DNA from: Ditylenchus dipsaci
Lineage: Eukaryota; Nematoda; Chromadorea; Rhabditida; Anguinidae
Reading direction: 5' to 3'
Assembly (NCBI GenBank): GCA_004194705.1
Contig: SADC01000062.1
Location: 1 to 64,000 of the forward strand
DNA length: 64,000 nt
Shown: in pieces, positions 61,801-63,932 of the stretch
Position numbering within the stretch: the first letter of the stretch is position 1
Layout: every line of letters starts with the position of its first letter
Notes under the pieces: model-generated
What the model was told of the DNA's origin: nothing
What the model saw: the letters and a program-made list of their open reading frames with translations, nothing else
The model's database searches: none
Position numbers and translations under genes: made by a program

Positions 61801-63932
61801 TAATCGGAGTAAAACCCTGCCTATTTGCCTTTTTCATCACTTCATTAACGTCTACGGTTCCTAATTGCAAAATTTTTGAACTTTTAAGAAATTGTTGAAC
61901 AAGATTGGAATTCTTGCAGTTGTTCAAATTAGACTGAGGAATCGAATTTTGCAAAAGTACTCAAAATTTGGGTTTAAAAAAGTGTTGGACCCAGCTTAAA
62001 ATCGAACTTCAAAGGTGACTCGACTGTTAAAGAAAAACTTTTTTTTTTCTTATAAAATAGCACAAGACAAGGAACTCACTCATGTCCAGCCTGTAGAGCC
62101 CCAACCACAAAATGTGGATCTGTCGCTCGACCACATGGTACCCATCGACCTGTTGCCAAGTCCATTTTCTCCACTTCGTAGTGATCAATAGGCACACCTC
62201 CATCATCAGCTGGAATTATAATAAATATGCAAACATTTTCTCCAATAAAGTAAAATAAGTATTACCAGGTGCCTTCCAGTCCAGCGTCACATGATCCGCA
62301 GTCACATCAGACACCTCCAGTGGGCTTGAAAATTAGGTTTGGAGTGGGACAATTAAAAGCAAATCCCAAACACTTACCTCCAGGTGCTGATGGCTTGCCC
62401 AACACAATTACCTCAACTGCATGAGAATCCACCCCACTGTCGTTGGTGGCTGTGAGCAGGTACTTGCCTGCATGTTCTCGAGTGGCATTTCTGAGGGCGA
62501 AATTGGTCTTGTAGTCTTCGTTGGTGATCTGCAATGTGGTGAGTGTATTTTTAGGTGGCAAGAGACAAACTTACTCTGAGTTTAGGGTCACTGCTATCAA
62601 TTGGCTTGTCCTTGAATGTCCATACACAGGTTGGTGGTGGCTCGCCGCTGGAATAAAATTTTCAGTCATTTTCGTCAGGTCTGCCAAAGGGCAGTGTGAT
62701 TTTGGTAGGAATCAAATTTGCGATTACAGTCGACTCTCTATATAACATAACTCAAGGGACCCAGCGAGTTCCCACGTTCGACACCTTATTGACATCCCTT
62801 TTTTCAAGCTTTTACCAGTTCTGTTTTGACAATCTCGTCCCAAATATTGGAGGGATTCCGATTTTGCCGATCATTTTTTTGAAATACAAAATTTTTTCTC
62901 TAAAAATGCAAAAACTCGATTAAAAAAACAGGATTTTTGTTGAATCAAGTTATGTTAAGCAGGGTTTTTGCCTTTTTAGACAATAAAAGTTTATTTTCAT
63001 GAAAAACGATCGGCAAAATCGGAATCCTCACGATATTTGGGACCAGACTGTAAAACAGAACTGGTAAAAGACTTCAAAAATCAGGTTAAAAAAGTATCGG
63101 ACTCTAGGTGGGAACGAACTTCTGACCTTAAATTTATGTTATGTAGAGTTATGTTATATAGAGAGTCGACTGTAGCTGGTTAATACGACTTAAAGCACCA
63201 GTTTGTCGCTAAATTTTGAACAATAACCAAAATTACTAAAAAAATTTTATTGTCTCGGTCGAATTCAAAAGACATTAAATTCGTAATGCGTTTCAATTTT
63301 TTCAATTTAGGAACCTATAAAAGAGTTTTATTCTACAGTGTGTTATATTCAAAAATTTTAGGTATTCGGGTAGTAAAACTGGACGACGGACAGAGCAGGC
63401 ATATACCTGTCGTACTTTCAAATTTTATGTCAGACATACCTGACTGGCACTTTGAAGTCCACATTTTGTCCCACTTTGATGGTCACCTAAACAAAAACAG
63501 TTAAAAAGAAATGATTAGTTGAACACACCGTTTGCATGGCCGTTCTGTCAATCTTAGGTTTCTCTGAAAATAATTGACTTCTACTACAGCGCAGCCCAAT
63601 CACACAAAATACAAATATTACGGAATCTAGCCTTAGCCAACATCTTGCGACTAGGATCAGACGGCTCTCCAGGACCTGCTTTGTTGACAGCCTTGACTCG
63701 GAACTCGTATTCTTCACCTTCTTTGAGCCCAGTGACAGTAGCTTCACATTCAGGACCAACTTTAGCACATTCCTGCCAGTCACGTCCATGCTTGGTCTTT
63801 TTCTCAATGTAGTCGGTTATGGAGCACCACCGTCCTGAACAATCAATTGAGGCGGATTTTTATTTAAAAGATTGCAAATCGAACCAATACCTTTGTGGGT
63901 GGTGTCCATTTGAGATCTGCTTTGTTGGCATC
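18055..63932 (-). CDS. unc-22: twitchin, giant muscle Ig/Fn-III kinase (3' part of gene)
   Basis: This is the 3' two-thirds or so of a twitchin gene, running right to left with its 5' end beyond the window. Twitchin is a very large sarcomeric A-band protein that binds thick filaments and regulates relaxation; its single kinase domain is autoinhibited by a C-terminal segment and thought to respond to stretch. More than 50 exons were traced by eye. They encode repeated Fn-Fn-Ig modules, then Ig-Ig-Fn-Fn-Ig-Ig-Fn, the kinase, two Ig domains and a Ser-rich tail. The pre-kinase linker ([13 protein letters not shown]), the post-kinase linker (DAWPEP..P.GR) and the domain order match C. elegans UNC-22 as I remember it. 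Introns follow the nematode TTTCAG consensus and range from about 44 nt to 4.2 kb; the long ones are filled with fold-back elements. About 23 single-base frameshifts interrupt the exons and probably are assembly errors. The modules are listed separately. Confidence 0.95.
18575..18835. repeat. cluster of CTACAGTTATC palindromes
   Basis: Repeats of GAAATTCTACAGTTAT, GTACAGTTATCATC and TGAGTCAG(T)TTTGCCCCG in alternating orientation, built around ATATACGAGAAATTCTACAG palindromes. Other clusters lie at 20935-21075, 24108-24175 and 45075-45320, all in or beside twitchin introns. Confidence 0.65.
19319..19371 (+). other. exon-like block of unknown origin
   Basis: On the + strand CCCACAG is followed by a frame reading [11 protein letters not shown] that ends at GTAAGT. 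Splice sites look good but the block is only about 50 nt, isolated, and I recognise no protein. It lies in a twitchin intron. Confidence 0.2.
19860..20350. other. twitchin intron, unremarkable
   Basis: AT-rich intron between the two post-kinase Ig exons. It contains a scrap of the TACAGTCGAC family core (GTCTAGTCCGAAAAATTAC.. to GGAACGAACTTGGGAGG) at about 19950-20285 without clear ends. Nothing else is seen. Confidence 0.45.
20352..20802 (-). CDS. unc-22: twitchin exons: kinase regulatory tail and first post-kinase Ig
   Basis: 20696-20802 encodes [20 protein letters not shown] and the continuation [13 protein letters not shown], the segment that in twitchin follows the kinase and folds into its active site. 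20352-20641 encodes an Ig domain: [57 protein letters not shown]. The ~1-kb intron between the kinase exon (ending 21770) and 20802 is almost entirely made of fold-back elements. Confidence 0.95.
20935..21075. repeat. CTACAGTTATC palindrome cluster
   Basis: AACTGTACATCAGTAACTGT, ATACAGTATACGAGAAATTC and CGTACAGTTATCGATGGTAG repeats in opposite orientations, same family as 18575-18835. Confidence 0.65.
21076..21569. mobile_element. TA-flanked miniature element interrupted by a second copy
   Basis: Outer element: CCGTATTTTCTCTATTAAAC at 21076 and the complement ending 21569, TA outside. Inner element: CCGTATTCTCTCTATTAGTT at 21175 to AATAGAGAGAATACGG at 21423, again with TA on each side. The outer element's sequence resumes exactly after the inner one. 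Both carry the family interior (AAAATCGGAAAAATTTG, GAGCTCGTGG, CTGAGATA.AGG). It lies between the kinase exon and its regulatory-tail exon. Confidence 0.8.
21770..23876 (-). CDS. unc-22: twitchin exons: protein kinase domain with flanking linkers
   Basis: Seven exons. 23798-23876 is the linker [19 protein letters not shown]. 23650-23742 gives VWQQ and [13 protein letters not shown]. 22651-22854 has the glycine loop (GAFGVVHR) and the catalytic Lys in FAVKFV. 22478-22600 has [18 protein letters not shown] and the alpha-E helix. 22245-22368 carries the catalytic loop HLDLKPEN and DFGLTTKLD. 22138-22197 has [10 protein letters not shown] (P+1 loop/APE). 21770-22080 has [20 protein letters not shown] and the C-lobe up to PWLADRF, then the start of the regulatory tail ([13 protein letters not shown]). 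All key catalytic residues are visible, so it should be active; like other twitchin kinases it is expected to be inhibited by its C-terminal tail. One-base losses lie near 23714 and in a G-run near 22540. Confidence 0.97.
22855..23649. repeat. twitchin kinase intron with a CACCGACAATACC element
   Basis: 23260-23480 holds CCAAAGAGTATT..CTCTAAGCCTA at the left, a TGTCGG / CCGACA stem with GCTTTGCGGCCAAATACC, and AAAAATACTCTTTGG at the right. 23100-23200 has scraps of the TTGACCCTAGTATAGAAT and GGCCAGCTTATGTTAGGAC repeats and the GCCTTGGTCTCCCCC word. Confidence 0.6.
23965..25160. repeat. twitchin intron with several decayed fold-backs
   Basis: 23965-24255 has ends ATAACACGCCTCCATTAAA and complement, enclosing a CTACAGTTATC-type palindrome. 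24330-24490 and 24520-24760 contain shorter stems (e.g. GGCAACCTGATATTTTTTGT, GCTGGGAAATG region). 25095-25155 is half of the TGTCGCGCGACA palindrome. No exon is visible between 23.88 and 25.93 kb. Confidence 0.5.
25227..25660. repeat. TACAGTCGAC-class fold-back, word GATAAACGG
   Basis: Ends read AGTCCAACCTTGATAAACGG and the complement near 25640. The core GGGTCCGACAC..TAGCTCGATTTTCAAA faces its mirror. GATAAACGG-type words appear four times: just inside each outer end and twice facing each other at the centre (about 25412-25465). The family is described in the findings. Confidence 0.7.
25935..27956 (-). CDS. unc-22: twitchin exons: Fn-Fn-Ig-Ig-Fn immediately before the kinase
   Basis: 27834-27956 ([18 protein letters not shown]) and 27545-27774 ([35 protein letters not shown]) cover two Fn-III domains, completed in 27182-27482. 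That exon also starts an Ig ([20 protein letters not shown]), finished at 26987-27137 ([20 protein letters not shown]). 26747-26915 ([11 protein letters not shown]; one-base loss near 26826) and 26475-26697 ([19 protein letters not shown]) form the next Ig. Then follows the last Fn-III ([18 protein letters not shown]; 26289-26422 [16 protein letters not shown]; 25935-26008 [19 protein letters not shown]). Confidence 0.94.
26050..26258. repeat. TACAGTCGAC-class fold-back, word TTTAATGGCC
   Basis: AGCCTCGATTTAATGGCCCT at the left and GGGGCCTTAAAGTCGAGGTG at the right enclose the family core (CGTTCCCACCTACAGTCCGA, AAACGATC). A compact member without the inner word pair. Confidence 0.65.
28009..29278 (-). 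CDS. unc-22: twitchin exons: two Ig domains and Fn-III start
   Basis: 28986-29278 is a full Ig ([53 protein letters not shown]). 28759-28933 ([32 protein letters not shown]) and about 28169-28251 ([20 protein letters not shown]) make a second Ig. A 46-nt intron then leads to 28009-28122 ([27 protein letters not shown]), the start of an Fn-III. Both domains align without gaps to the pre-kinase Ig pair of UNC-22. Confidence 0.94.
28260..28755. other. twitchin intron, no recognisable element
   Basis: AT-rich intron. It contains one GCCTTGGTCCCCTAA word at about 28496 and a TATATATATA stretch at about 28548; otherwise nothing is seen. Confidence 0.5.
29344..30012. mobile_element. fold-back with a second fold-back inserted at its centre
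   Basis: Outer ends GGCCTGACCTCTTCCTACTC and complement (30012), followed by CCCCCGCCAATTCAAAAATT arms. At its middle lies a 430-bp member of the ATACTCCC family (29484-29913; TCCATTCATACTCCCGCGGG and complement, ~200-bp arms with GTCCCACGTGACATTGACCT). The outer right arm resumes after it. Confidence 0.75.
30160..30395. repeat. left half of a GC-loop palindrome
   Basis: GGGGCCTACCGCATATATAA, ACTCTGGTATGCATG and TCACTTTCGAGT blocks as in the family at 58010, truncated at about 30395 just before the twitchin exon region. Confidence 0.6.
30462..31813 (-). CDS. unc-22: twitchin exons: three Fn-III domains
   Basis: 31524-31813 ends the preceding Ig ([16 protein letters not shown]) and encodes an Fn-III ([30 protein letters not shown]). 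About 31245-31468 gives [19 protein letters not shown] and the next Fn-III ([14 protein letters not shown]). 30462-30911 completes it and adds a third ([47 protein letters not shown]). One-base losses occur near 31773, 30826 and 30703. The sequence parallels the same stretch of UNC-22 closely. Confidence 0.93.
32091..34008. mobile_element. 1.9-kb element with GGAAAATGGAAAGTGG-repeat ends
   Basis: GGGCCTATTTCACTAATTGA at the left is mirrored by TCAATTAGTGAAATAGGCCC at the right. Next to each end is a ~100-200-bp tandem of GGAAAATGGAAAGTGGAAA-like units, mirrored. The middle contains two CCACTTGG-family fold-backs (32560-33045 and about 33130-33440), the first with tRNA T-arm-like motifs at both ends. 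No coding gene is visible. Confidence 0.7.
32560..33045. repeat. second copy of the fold-back with tRNA T-arm-like ends
   Basis: The left end has GGACTAGAACCAGTAACCTCA (complement of GAGGTTACTGGTTCTAGTC) and the right end TTGAGGTTACAGGCTCGAAT. Between them is a near-perfect palindrome (32640-32960) with CCAAGTGGTCGACCACTTGG and TTTATCGAGAAATTTTTGAG arms. Confidence 0.65.
34187..35921 (-). CDS. unc-22: twitchin exons: Fn-III, Fn-III, Ig
   Basis: 35862-35921 ([20 protein letters not shown]), 35649-35811 ([27 protein letters not shown]) and 34892-34946 ([18 protein letters not shown]) make one Fn-III. 34767-34831 ([18 protein letters not shown]) and 34540-34718 ([28 protein letters not shown]; one-base loss near 34630) make the second. 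34187-34480 is an Ig ([29 protein letters not shown]). A TA-flanked 648-bp inverted-repeat element occupies the intron between 34.95 and 35.65 kb. Confidence 0.92.
34981..35628. mobile_element. TA-flanked element, CAGGGTTATTCAAGAAAT ends
   Basis: CAGGGTTATTCAAGAAATTG at 34981 is mirrored by the right end at 35628, with TA directly outside both. Arms of about 180 bp are nearly identical and end inward at the GCCTTGGTCCCCCTGTTGT word. The ~250-bp centre is non-repetitive. A decayed relative is at 38196-38672. Confidence 0.8.
36100..36606. repeat. CCCCTCAAATTTGA tandem and AAGCGGTATTT palindrome
   Basis: 36300-36405 has four loose copies of a CCCCCTCAAATTTG unit. 36407-36606 is a palindrome with ends AACCATGGTTCTCAAAACCG / complement and arms made of TTAAGCGG(T)ATTTAAGCGG units. 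Confidence 0.65.
36786..36966. repeat. truncated CCGTAT-family miniature element
   Basis: Carries the family interior (GTTCAATCTCGAGATTTTTG, AGTTCGTGG, GAGATATAGGTCCTCAAA) but neither terminus. It abuts the isolated choline-transporter exon. Confidence 0.6.
36975..37079 (+). pseudogene. isolated exon of a high-affinity choline transporter (CHT/SLC5A7 type)
   Basis: A 105-bp block with a TTTGCAG acceptor and a GTAAAT donor encodes 35 in-frame residues. Their core, [18 protein letters not shown], is the strongly conserved transmembrane segment of the sodium-coupled choline transporter (CHO-1 in C. elegans). No neighbouring exon of that gene was found within several kb on either side. Directly upstream is a truncated copy of a TA-type miniature element (about 36786-36966), and the block lies in a twitchin intron on the opposite strand. 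It is therefore probably a captured or transposed exon rather than part of a working gene, although its reading frame is still intact. Confidence 0.75.
37385..38193. repeat. GGGAT/GGGAC-type fold-back element
   Basis: AGAGACAGAAA at the left is mirrored by TTTCTGTCTCT at the right, with GGGATCGGGATTTT and CGGGACGGGAT units in both arms. Its unique middle (37500-38040) shows no recognisable gene. The right end joins the CAGGGTTATT-type element at 38196-38672, which carries GGCAGCGACAGATCGAGACA and ATTGAGACAATGACGATTGA mirrored stems. Confidence 0.6.
38785..38791 (+). promoter_or_regulatory. probable spliced-leader trans-splice acceptor
   Basis: TTTTCAG (about 38780-38786) precedes AAAATATG with no upstream open exon joined to it. 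A consensus acceptor so close to the ATG is typical of nematode SL trans-splicing. Confidence 0.5.
38792..39622 (+). CDS. single-pass type I membrane protein, nested in a twitchin intron
   Basis: A complete three-exon gene on the strand opposite twitchin, inside its 4.2-kb intron. Exons are 38792-39138, 39206-39442 and 39499-39622 (235 codons) with canonical GT-AG splice sites in matching phases. The product starts with a signal peptide ([17 protein letters not shown]). A ~100-residue Ser/Thr/Glu-rich low-complexity ectodomain follows, then one membrane span ([19 protein letters not shown] plus LLSYFCCV), a basic stop-transfer (RGKKSKK), and a cytoplasmic tail ending in an Arg-Ser run (SRSRSRSAS). 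I do not recognise a family. TTTTCAG ends five bases before the ATG, so the mRNA is probably trans-spliced. No frame break is needed. Confidence 0.8.
39746..39751 (+). terminator. poly(A) signal of the nested membrane-protein gene
   Basis: AATAAA lies 124 nt after the stop codon at 39620-39622. Confidence 0.6.
39830..40016. repeat. decayed CCGTAT-family miniature element
   Basis: The interior (GAGATTTCCGGGT, GGAGTCAGGTAAACTCGTGG, CTGGGTTGAGATTATG) and right end (AAGAGTGATACGGTA) match the family; the left terminus is degenerate. It lies between the nested membrane-protein gene and the next twitchin exon. Confidence 0.6.
40182..41660 (-). CDS. unc-22: twitchin exons: Ig end, three Fn-III domains, Ig
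   Basis: 41463-41660 closes an Ig ([15 protein letters not shown]) and opens an Fn-III. 41121-41419 and 40674-41074, separated by a 46-bp intron, contain [52 protein letters not shown] and [18 protein letters not shown], so three Fn domains follow one another here instead of two. 40182-40621 ends the third ([17 protein letters not shown]) and encodes an Ig ([31 protein letters not shown]). A one-base loss lies near 40533. The next intron is about 4.2 kb and hosts other genes. Confidence 0.92.
41815..42560. mobile_element. fold-back with an array-type insertion in its right end
   Basis: CAGTGTTTTGCCTGAGAATT at 41815 is mirrored by AATTCTCAGGCAAAAC ending at 42240; the final GGCAAAACACTG appears only at 42548-42560. 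Between these two points (42240-42548) an array of GCGCCAATTTGAAATGGGCC-like units in both orientations has inserted, with ends GAATGCGCCATTTCAAATTG / complement. Confidence 0.7.
42648..45013 (-). CDS. unc-22: twitchin exons: Fn end, Ig, Fn-III, Fn-III, Ig start
   Basis: 44652-45013 ends an Fn-III ([17 protein letters not shown]) and carries a full Ig ([43 protein letters not shown]). 44493-44594 starts an Fn-III ([19 protein letters not shown]). Its 3' splice partner implies a GC-AG donor (GAG|GCATGT), an uncommon but known class. 43096-43375 gives [18 protein letters not shown] and the next domain start, with a one-base loss near 43235. 42648-43045 completes it ([25 protein letters not shown]) and begins an Ig ([18 protein letters not shown]). 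Confidence 0.9.
43400..43695. repeat. element with TTCGACCCTAGTATAGAAT ends
   Basis: ATTCGACCCTAGTATAGAAT at the left and ATTCTATACTAGCGCGG at the right are mirrored. The middle has AGGCCTTTTTAGTCTC and CGTTGGCCTACCCCCGGTCC scraps. Relatives: 6147-6500 and near 23110. 43700-44490 shows only weak, unrecognised open frames. Confidence 0.6.
45075..45320. repeat. CTACAGTTATC palindrome cluster
   Basis: GATAACTGTCGAATTTCTCA, ATTCTACAGTTAACAACGTA and repeats in opposite orientation with ATACGAG centres; same family as 18575. Confidence 0.65.
45446..46769 (-). CDS. unc-22: twitchin exons: Ig, Fn-III, Fn-III
   Basis: One 520-bp exon, 46250-46769, contains an Ig ([45 protein letters not shown]) and most of an Fn-III ([43 protein letters not shown]). 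Small exons follow at 45824-45890 ([19 protein letters not shown]), 45623-45704 ([20 protein letters not shown]) and 45446-45572 ([16 protein letters not shown]). No frame break was noticed here. Confidence 0.93.
45900..46170. repeat. half TACAGTCGAC-class element
   Basis: The right half (AAAAAGTGTTGGACCCAGCT, GAGTCGAACTTAGAGAAATA, AAGAGTCAATTGTAC) is recognisable; the left half is degenerate. A matching half element is near 61960-62035. Confidence 0.5.
47030..48907 (-). CDS. unc-22: twitchin exons: Ig, Fn-III, Fn-III
   Basis: 48631-48907 gives an Ig ([47 protein letters not shown]). 48416-48569 gives an Fn-III ([34 protein letters not shown]). 47123-47529 closes it ([17 protein letters not shown]) and adds the next ([36 protein letters not shown]). 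About 47030-47084 ends it ([16 protein letters not shown]). One-base losses occur near 48876, 48507 and 47388. The intron around 47.8-48.3 kb is repeat-filled. Confidence 0.9.
47822..48310. repeat. half TACAGTCGAC-class element next to a CACCGACAATACC element
   Basis: 47822-48040: CTACAGTCGACTCTCGACAA, CGCCTAGGGTCCGACAC and the core, word GACAAACCGTCA, with an inner copy AATAAGCCGTCACG and no right half. 48090-48300: CCAAAGAGTATT at the left, CACCGACAATACC / GGTATTTGGTCGCTTCGCGG stem, AAATACTCTTTGAAGG at the right. Confidence 0.65.
48962..50860 (-). CDS. unc-22: twitchin exons: Ig, Fn-III, Fn-III
   Basis: 50596-50860 is an Ig ([45 protein letters not shown]) with one-base losses near 50758 and in a G-run near 50660. 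49785-49912 ([28 protein letters not shown]), 49614-49729 ([22 protein letters not shown]) and 49413-49556 ([23 protein letters not shown]) cover the first Fn-III and the start of the second. 49206-49362 ([25 protein letters not shown]) and 48962-49021 ([17 protein letters not shown]) finish it. Further one-base losses sit near 49703, 49517 and 49353. Confidence 0.9.
50138..50533. repeat. third member of the ATACTCCC palindrome family
   Basis: AGCTGCCCTCATACTCCCGC at the left and CGGGAGTATGAGGGGAGC at the right; arms about 150 bp, more diverged than at 11343 and 29484, with GTCCCGTGGGACA near the centre. Confidence 0.7.
51282..53823 (-). CDS. unc-22: twitchin exons: Ig, Fn-III, Fn-III (one 672-bp exon plus one)
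   Basis: A single long exon, 53152-53823, encodes a whole Ig ([42 protein letters not shown]), a whole Fn-III ([37 protein letters not shown]) and the start of the next ([15 protein letters not shown]). 51282-51502 completes the latter ([27 protein letters not shown]). Three frame breaks lie in the long exon, near 53505, 53446 and 53258, each restored to the family pattern by a single-base change. The intron between the exons holds two fold-back families. Confidence 0.92.
51560..51815. repeat. fold-back with ACGACTCGGTACA ends
   Basis: CCACGACTCGGTACATTACA..ACTCGGTACACTTTTTTT at the left is mirrored by AAAAAAGTGTACCGACTCGG..ACCGAGTCGTGG at the right. The centre has the GTTTGAGCCCACCCTAACAT repeat. 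Confidence 0.7.
51873..52303. repeat. TACAGTCGAC-class fold-back, word TTACTTAGGACACCCC
   Basis: Ends ATACAGTCGACGCTCTTACT / complement. Family core (GTTCGTTCCCACCTCGAGTC, CAGACACTTTTTTAGCTC) in both arms. The word appears at both ends and, diverged, in the central pair (CTTAGTTAGGACAGGC). Confidence 0.7.
52394..52634. mobile_element. 241-bp TA-flanked CCGTAT-family element
   Basis: CCGTATAACCTCTAATAGAC at the left, GTCTAATAGAGGTTATACGG at the right, TA on both sides, and the common interior (CGAAAAAAAATATTTTGATT, GCTGAGATATAGGTC). Confidence 0.8.
52637..53110. other. intron stretch with an unassigned open frame and a G-rich hairpin
   Basis: 52640-52900 (+) has an open frame ([31 protein letters not shown]) I cannot assign. 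53010-53105 is a hairpin (CATAGGCGTACCCAGGGGGG / CCCCCCCCTG..GTACACCTATG). No twitchin exon lies here. Confidence 0.35.
53830..54107. other. twitchin intron, nothing recognised
   Basis: AT-rich intron sequence before two TACAGTCGAC-class elements. Confidence 0.5.
54108..54532. repeat. TACAGTCGAC-class fold-back, word CAATAACATACACCC
   Basis: Ends TACAGTCGACTCTCCCAATA / complement. The word occurs four times: at 54118-54133, at the centre (CATTAACATACACCG and TGTATGTTAATGG, 54298-54345) and at 54505-54520. The core GCCTAGGGTCCGACACTTTT is mirrored. One of the clearest members. Confidence 0.8.
54560..54905. repeat. TACAGTCGAC-class element, word AAATCGA..
   Basis: GGTCGATTCAACGAGGTCAT at the left and GTTAAATCAAGCGTCGACTG at the right, with CGTTAAATCGAAAG / CTTTCGATTTAACTGC as the central pair. 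Confidence 0.65.
54957..56540 (-). CDS. unc-22: twitchin exons: Ig, Fn-III, Fn-III
   Basis: Exons at about 56420-56540 ([32 protein letters not shown]) and 56089-56226 ([31 protein letters not shown]) make an Ig domain. 55786-56029 gives a hinge ([12 protein letters not shown]) and most of an Fn-III ([22 protein letters not shown]). 54957-55326 closes it ([11 protein letters not shown]) and adds the second Fn-III ([34 protein letters not shown]). One base is missing near 55265 in the expected AKNPFE motif. Confidence 0.92.
55420..55600. repeat. fold-back of the GGCC(A)GC..TTAGGAC family
   Basis: CGTATCTTAGGACCGACTCA at the left and GAGTCCGTCCTAGCATATGC at the right are mirrored; flanks hold CCTAAG / CTTAGG runs. 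Related to the centre of 2540-3325 and to 60890-60990. Confidence 0.6.
56594..57180. repeat. TACAGTCGAC-class fold-back, word CATAACGGACCC, plus decayed relatives
   Basis: 56594-56778 is a short member whose ends read TACAGTCGACGCTCTCCATA / complement, with GTCCGTTATGG repeated. 56780-57180 has GTTAAATCGAGCGTCG repeats at both sides of a fold-back (56940-57130) with TGATCCCCTGTTGTTGTTTT / complement and a GTGATCATGGTGACT loop. Confidence 0.65.
57446..57682. mobile_element. TA-flanked CCGTAT-family element
   Basis: CCGTATTTCCTCTAATAAGC at the left, GCTTATTAGAGGAAATATGG at the right (one mismatch), TA outside. The interior has CAAAAAATCGGGAAATTTGG, GAGCTCGTGGGAGTTAAGG and CACTGAGATACAGACCCTC. 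Confidence 0.8.
57770..58500. mobile_element. 730-bp inverted-repeat element with a GC-loop palindrome inside
   Basis: TTTGGCCAGAGTCAAAAGTG at the left is mirrored by the GGCTCTGGCCAAATAG end at the right, and an inner pair (GTGTGGGAAGGACAATTTTC / complement, then the GCCTTGGTCCCCCTGTGG word) follows. The centre, 58010-58245, is the best copy of a recurrent palindrome: ACTCTGGTATGCATG, TCACTTTCGAGTGATTTGTG, TCTAAGGTATGTGGGTGTGC, a GC-rich hairpin, then GAGATACGCGCACTCACTTA and CCTTAGACATGATTCCGAG. Other copies: 4690-4940, 15045-15230, 16820-17065, 30300-30395. Confidence 0.7.
58842..62323 (-). CDS. unc-22: twitchin exons: two consecutive Fn-III domains
   Basis: 62264-62323 ([19 protein letters not shown]), 62081-62211 ([16 protein letters not shown]) and the first part of 59069-59280 ([18 protein letters not shown]) form the first Fn-III. 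The rest of that exon ([32 protein letters not shown]) and 58842-59017 ([28 protein letters not shown]) form the second. This is the Fn-Fn pair of the twitchin super-repeat. The 2.8-kb intron between 59.28 and 62.08 kb contains a short TA-flanked element and a long inverted repeat. Confidence 0.92.
59307..59554. mobile_element. 248-bp TA-flanked element, CAGGGTGGCGC ends
   Basis: CAGGGTGGCGCAAAAAACGC at 59307 and a GCGCCACCCTG end at 59554, TA on both sides. The interior has paired CATCGAT / ATCGATGG motifs. It sits in the first part of the 2.8-kb twitchin intron. Confidence 0.7.
60190..61560. mobile_element. 1.4-kb inverted-repeat element with ~280-bp arms
   Basis: The left arm, 60235-60470 (TTTGGTGGTTTTCGGGACAA, ACGCCAAGCCTTTGAAATTT, GGGTATCGTCAAAGTTTCTG), is mirrored at 61255-61500 with about 90% match. 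Each arm contains a weak open frame rich in Phe/Leu/Ser, but in different frames, so coding is doubtful. The spacer holds a GAAGTTGG / CCAACTTC palindrome (60520-60630), the GGCC(A)GC repeat (60890-60990) and GACGAAACG tandem units (61105-61195). Confidence 0.65.
62377..63561 (-). CDS. unc-22: twitchin exons: Ig domain
   Basis: Four exons make one I-set Ig domain. About 63524-63561 gives [12 protein letters not shown]. About 63428-63486 gives [15 protein letters not shown]. About 62574-62647 gives [18 protein letters not shown] with the core B-strand Trp. 62377-62530 gives the F/G strands ([14 protein letters not shown]) and the hinge [11 protein letters not shown]. The intron between the second and third exons (about 62.65-63.43 kb) carries a TACAGTCGAC-class fold-back. 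No frameshift was seen in this domain. Confidence 0.92.
62728..63175. repeat. TACAGTCGAC-class fold-back, word TATATAACATAACTC
   Basis: Ends TACAGTCGACTCTCTATATA / complement at 63175. The core (CCACGTTCGACAC, GTTTTGACAATCTCGTCCCA) is mirrored. The word recurs as GTTATGTTATATAGAG at the right and as AAGTTATGTTAAGCAGG at the centre. Confidence 0.75.
63614..63932 (-). CDS. unc-22: twitchin exons: Fn-III domain (left-most in protein within window)
   Basis: Two exons. 63892-63932 gives [14 protein letters not shown], the B-strand region of an Fn-III domain. About 63614-63834 continues with [18 protein letters not shown] and [15 protein letters not shown], and ends [13 protein letters not shown]. 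One base is missing near 63822, after the DGGAP codons, so the frame breaks inside a motif that is invariant in this family. The upstream part of the domain lies outside the window. Confidence 0.9.

Noticed and set aside
18246..63932. Twitchin as a pseudogene
   Set aside because: Splice sites and protein motifs are conserved throughout, kinase residues are intact, and the only defects are isolated one-base indels typical of assembly error.
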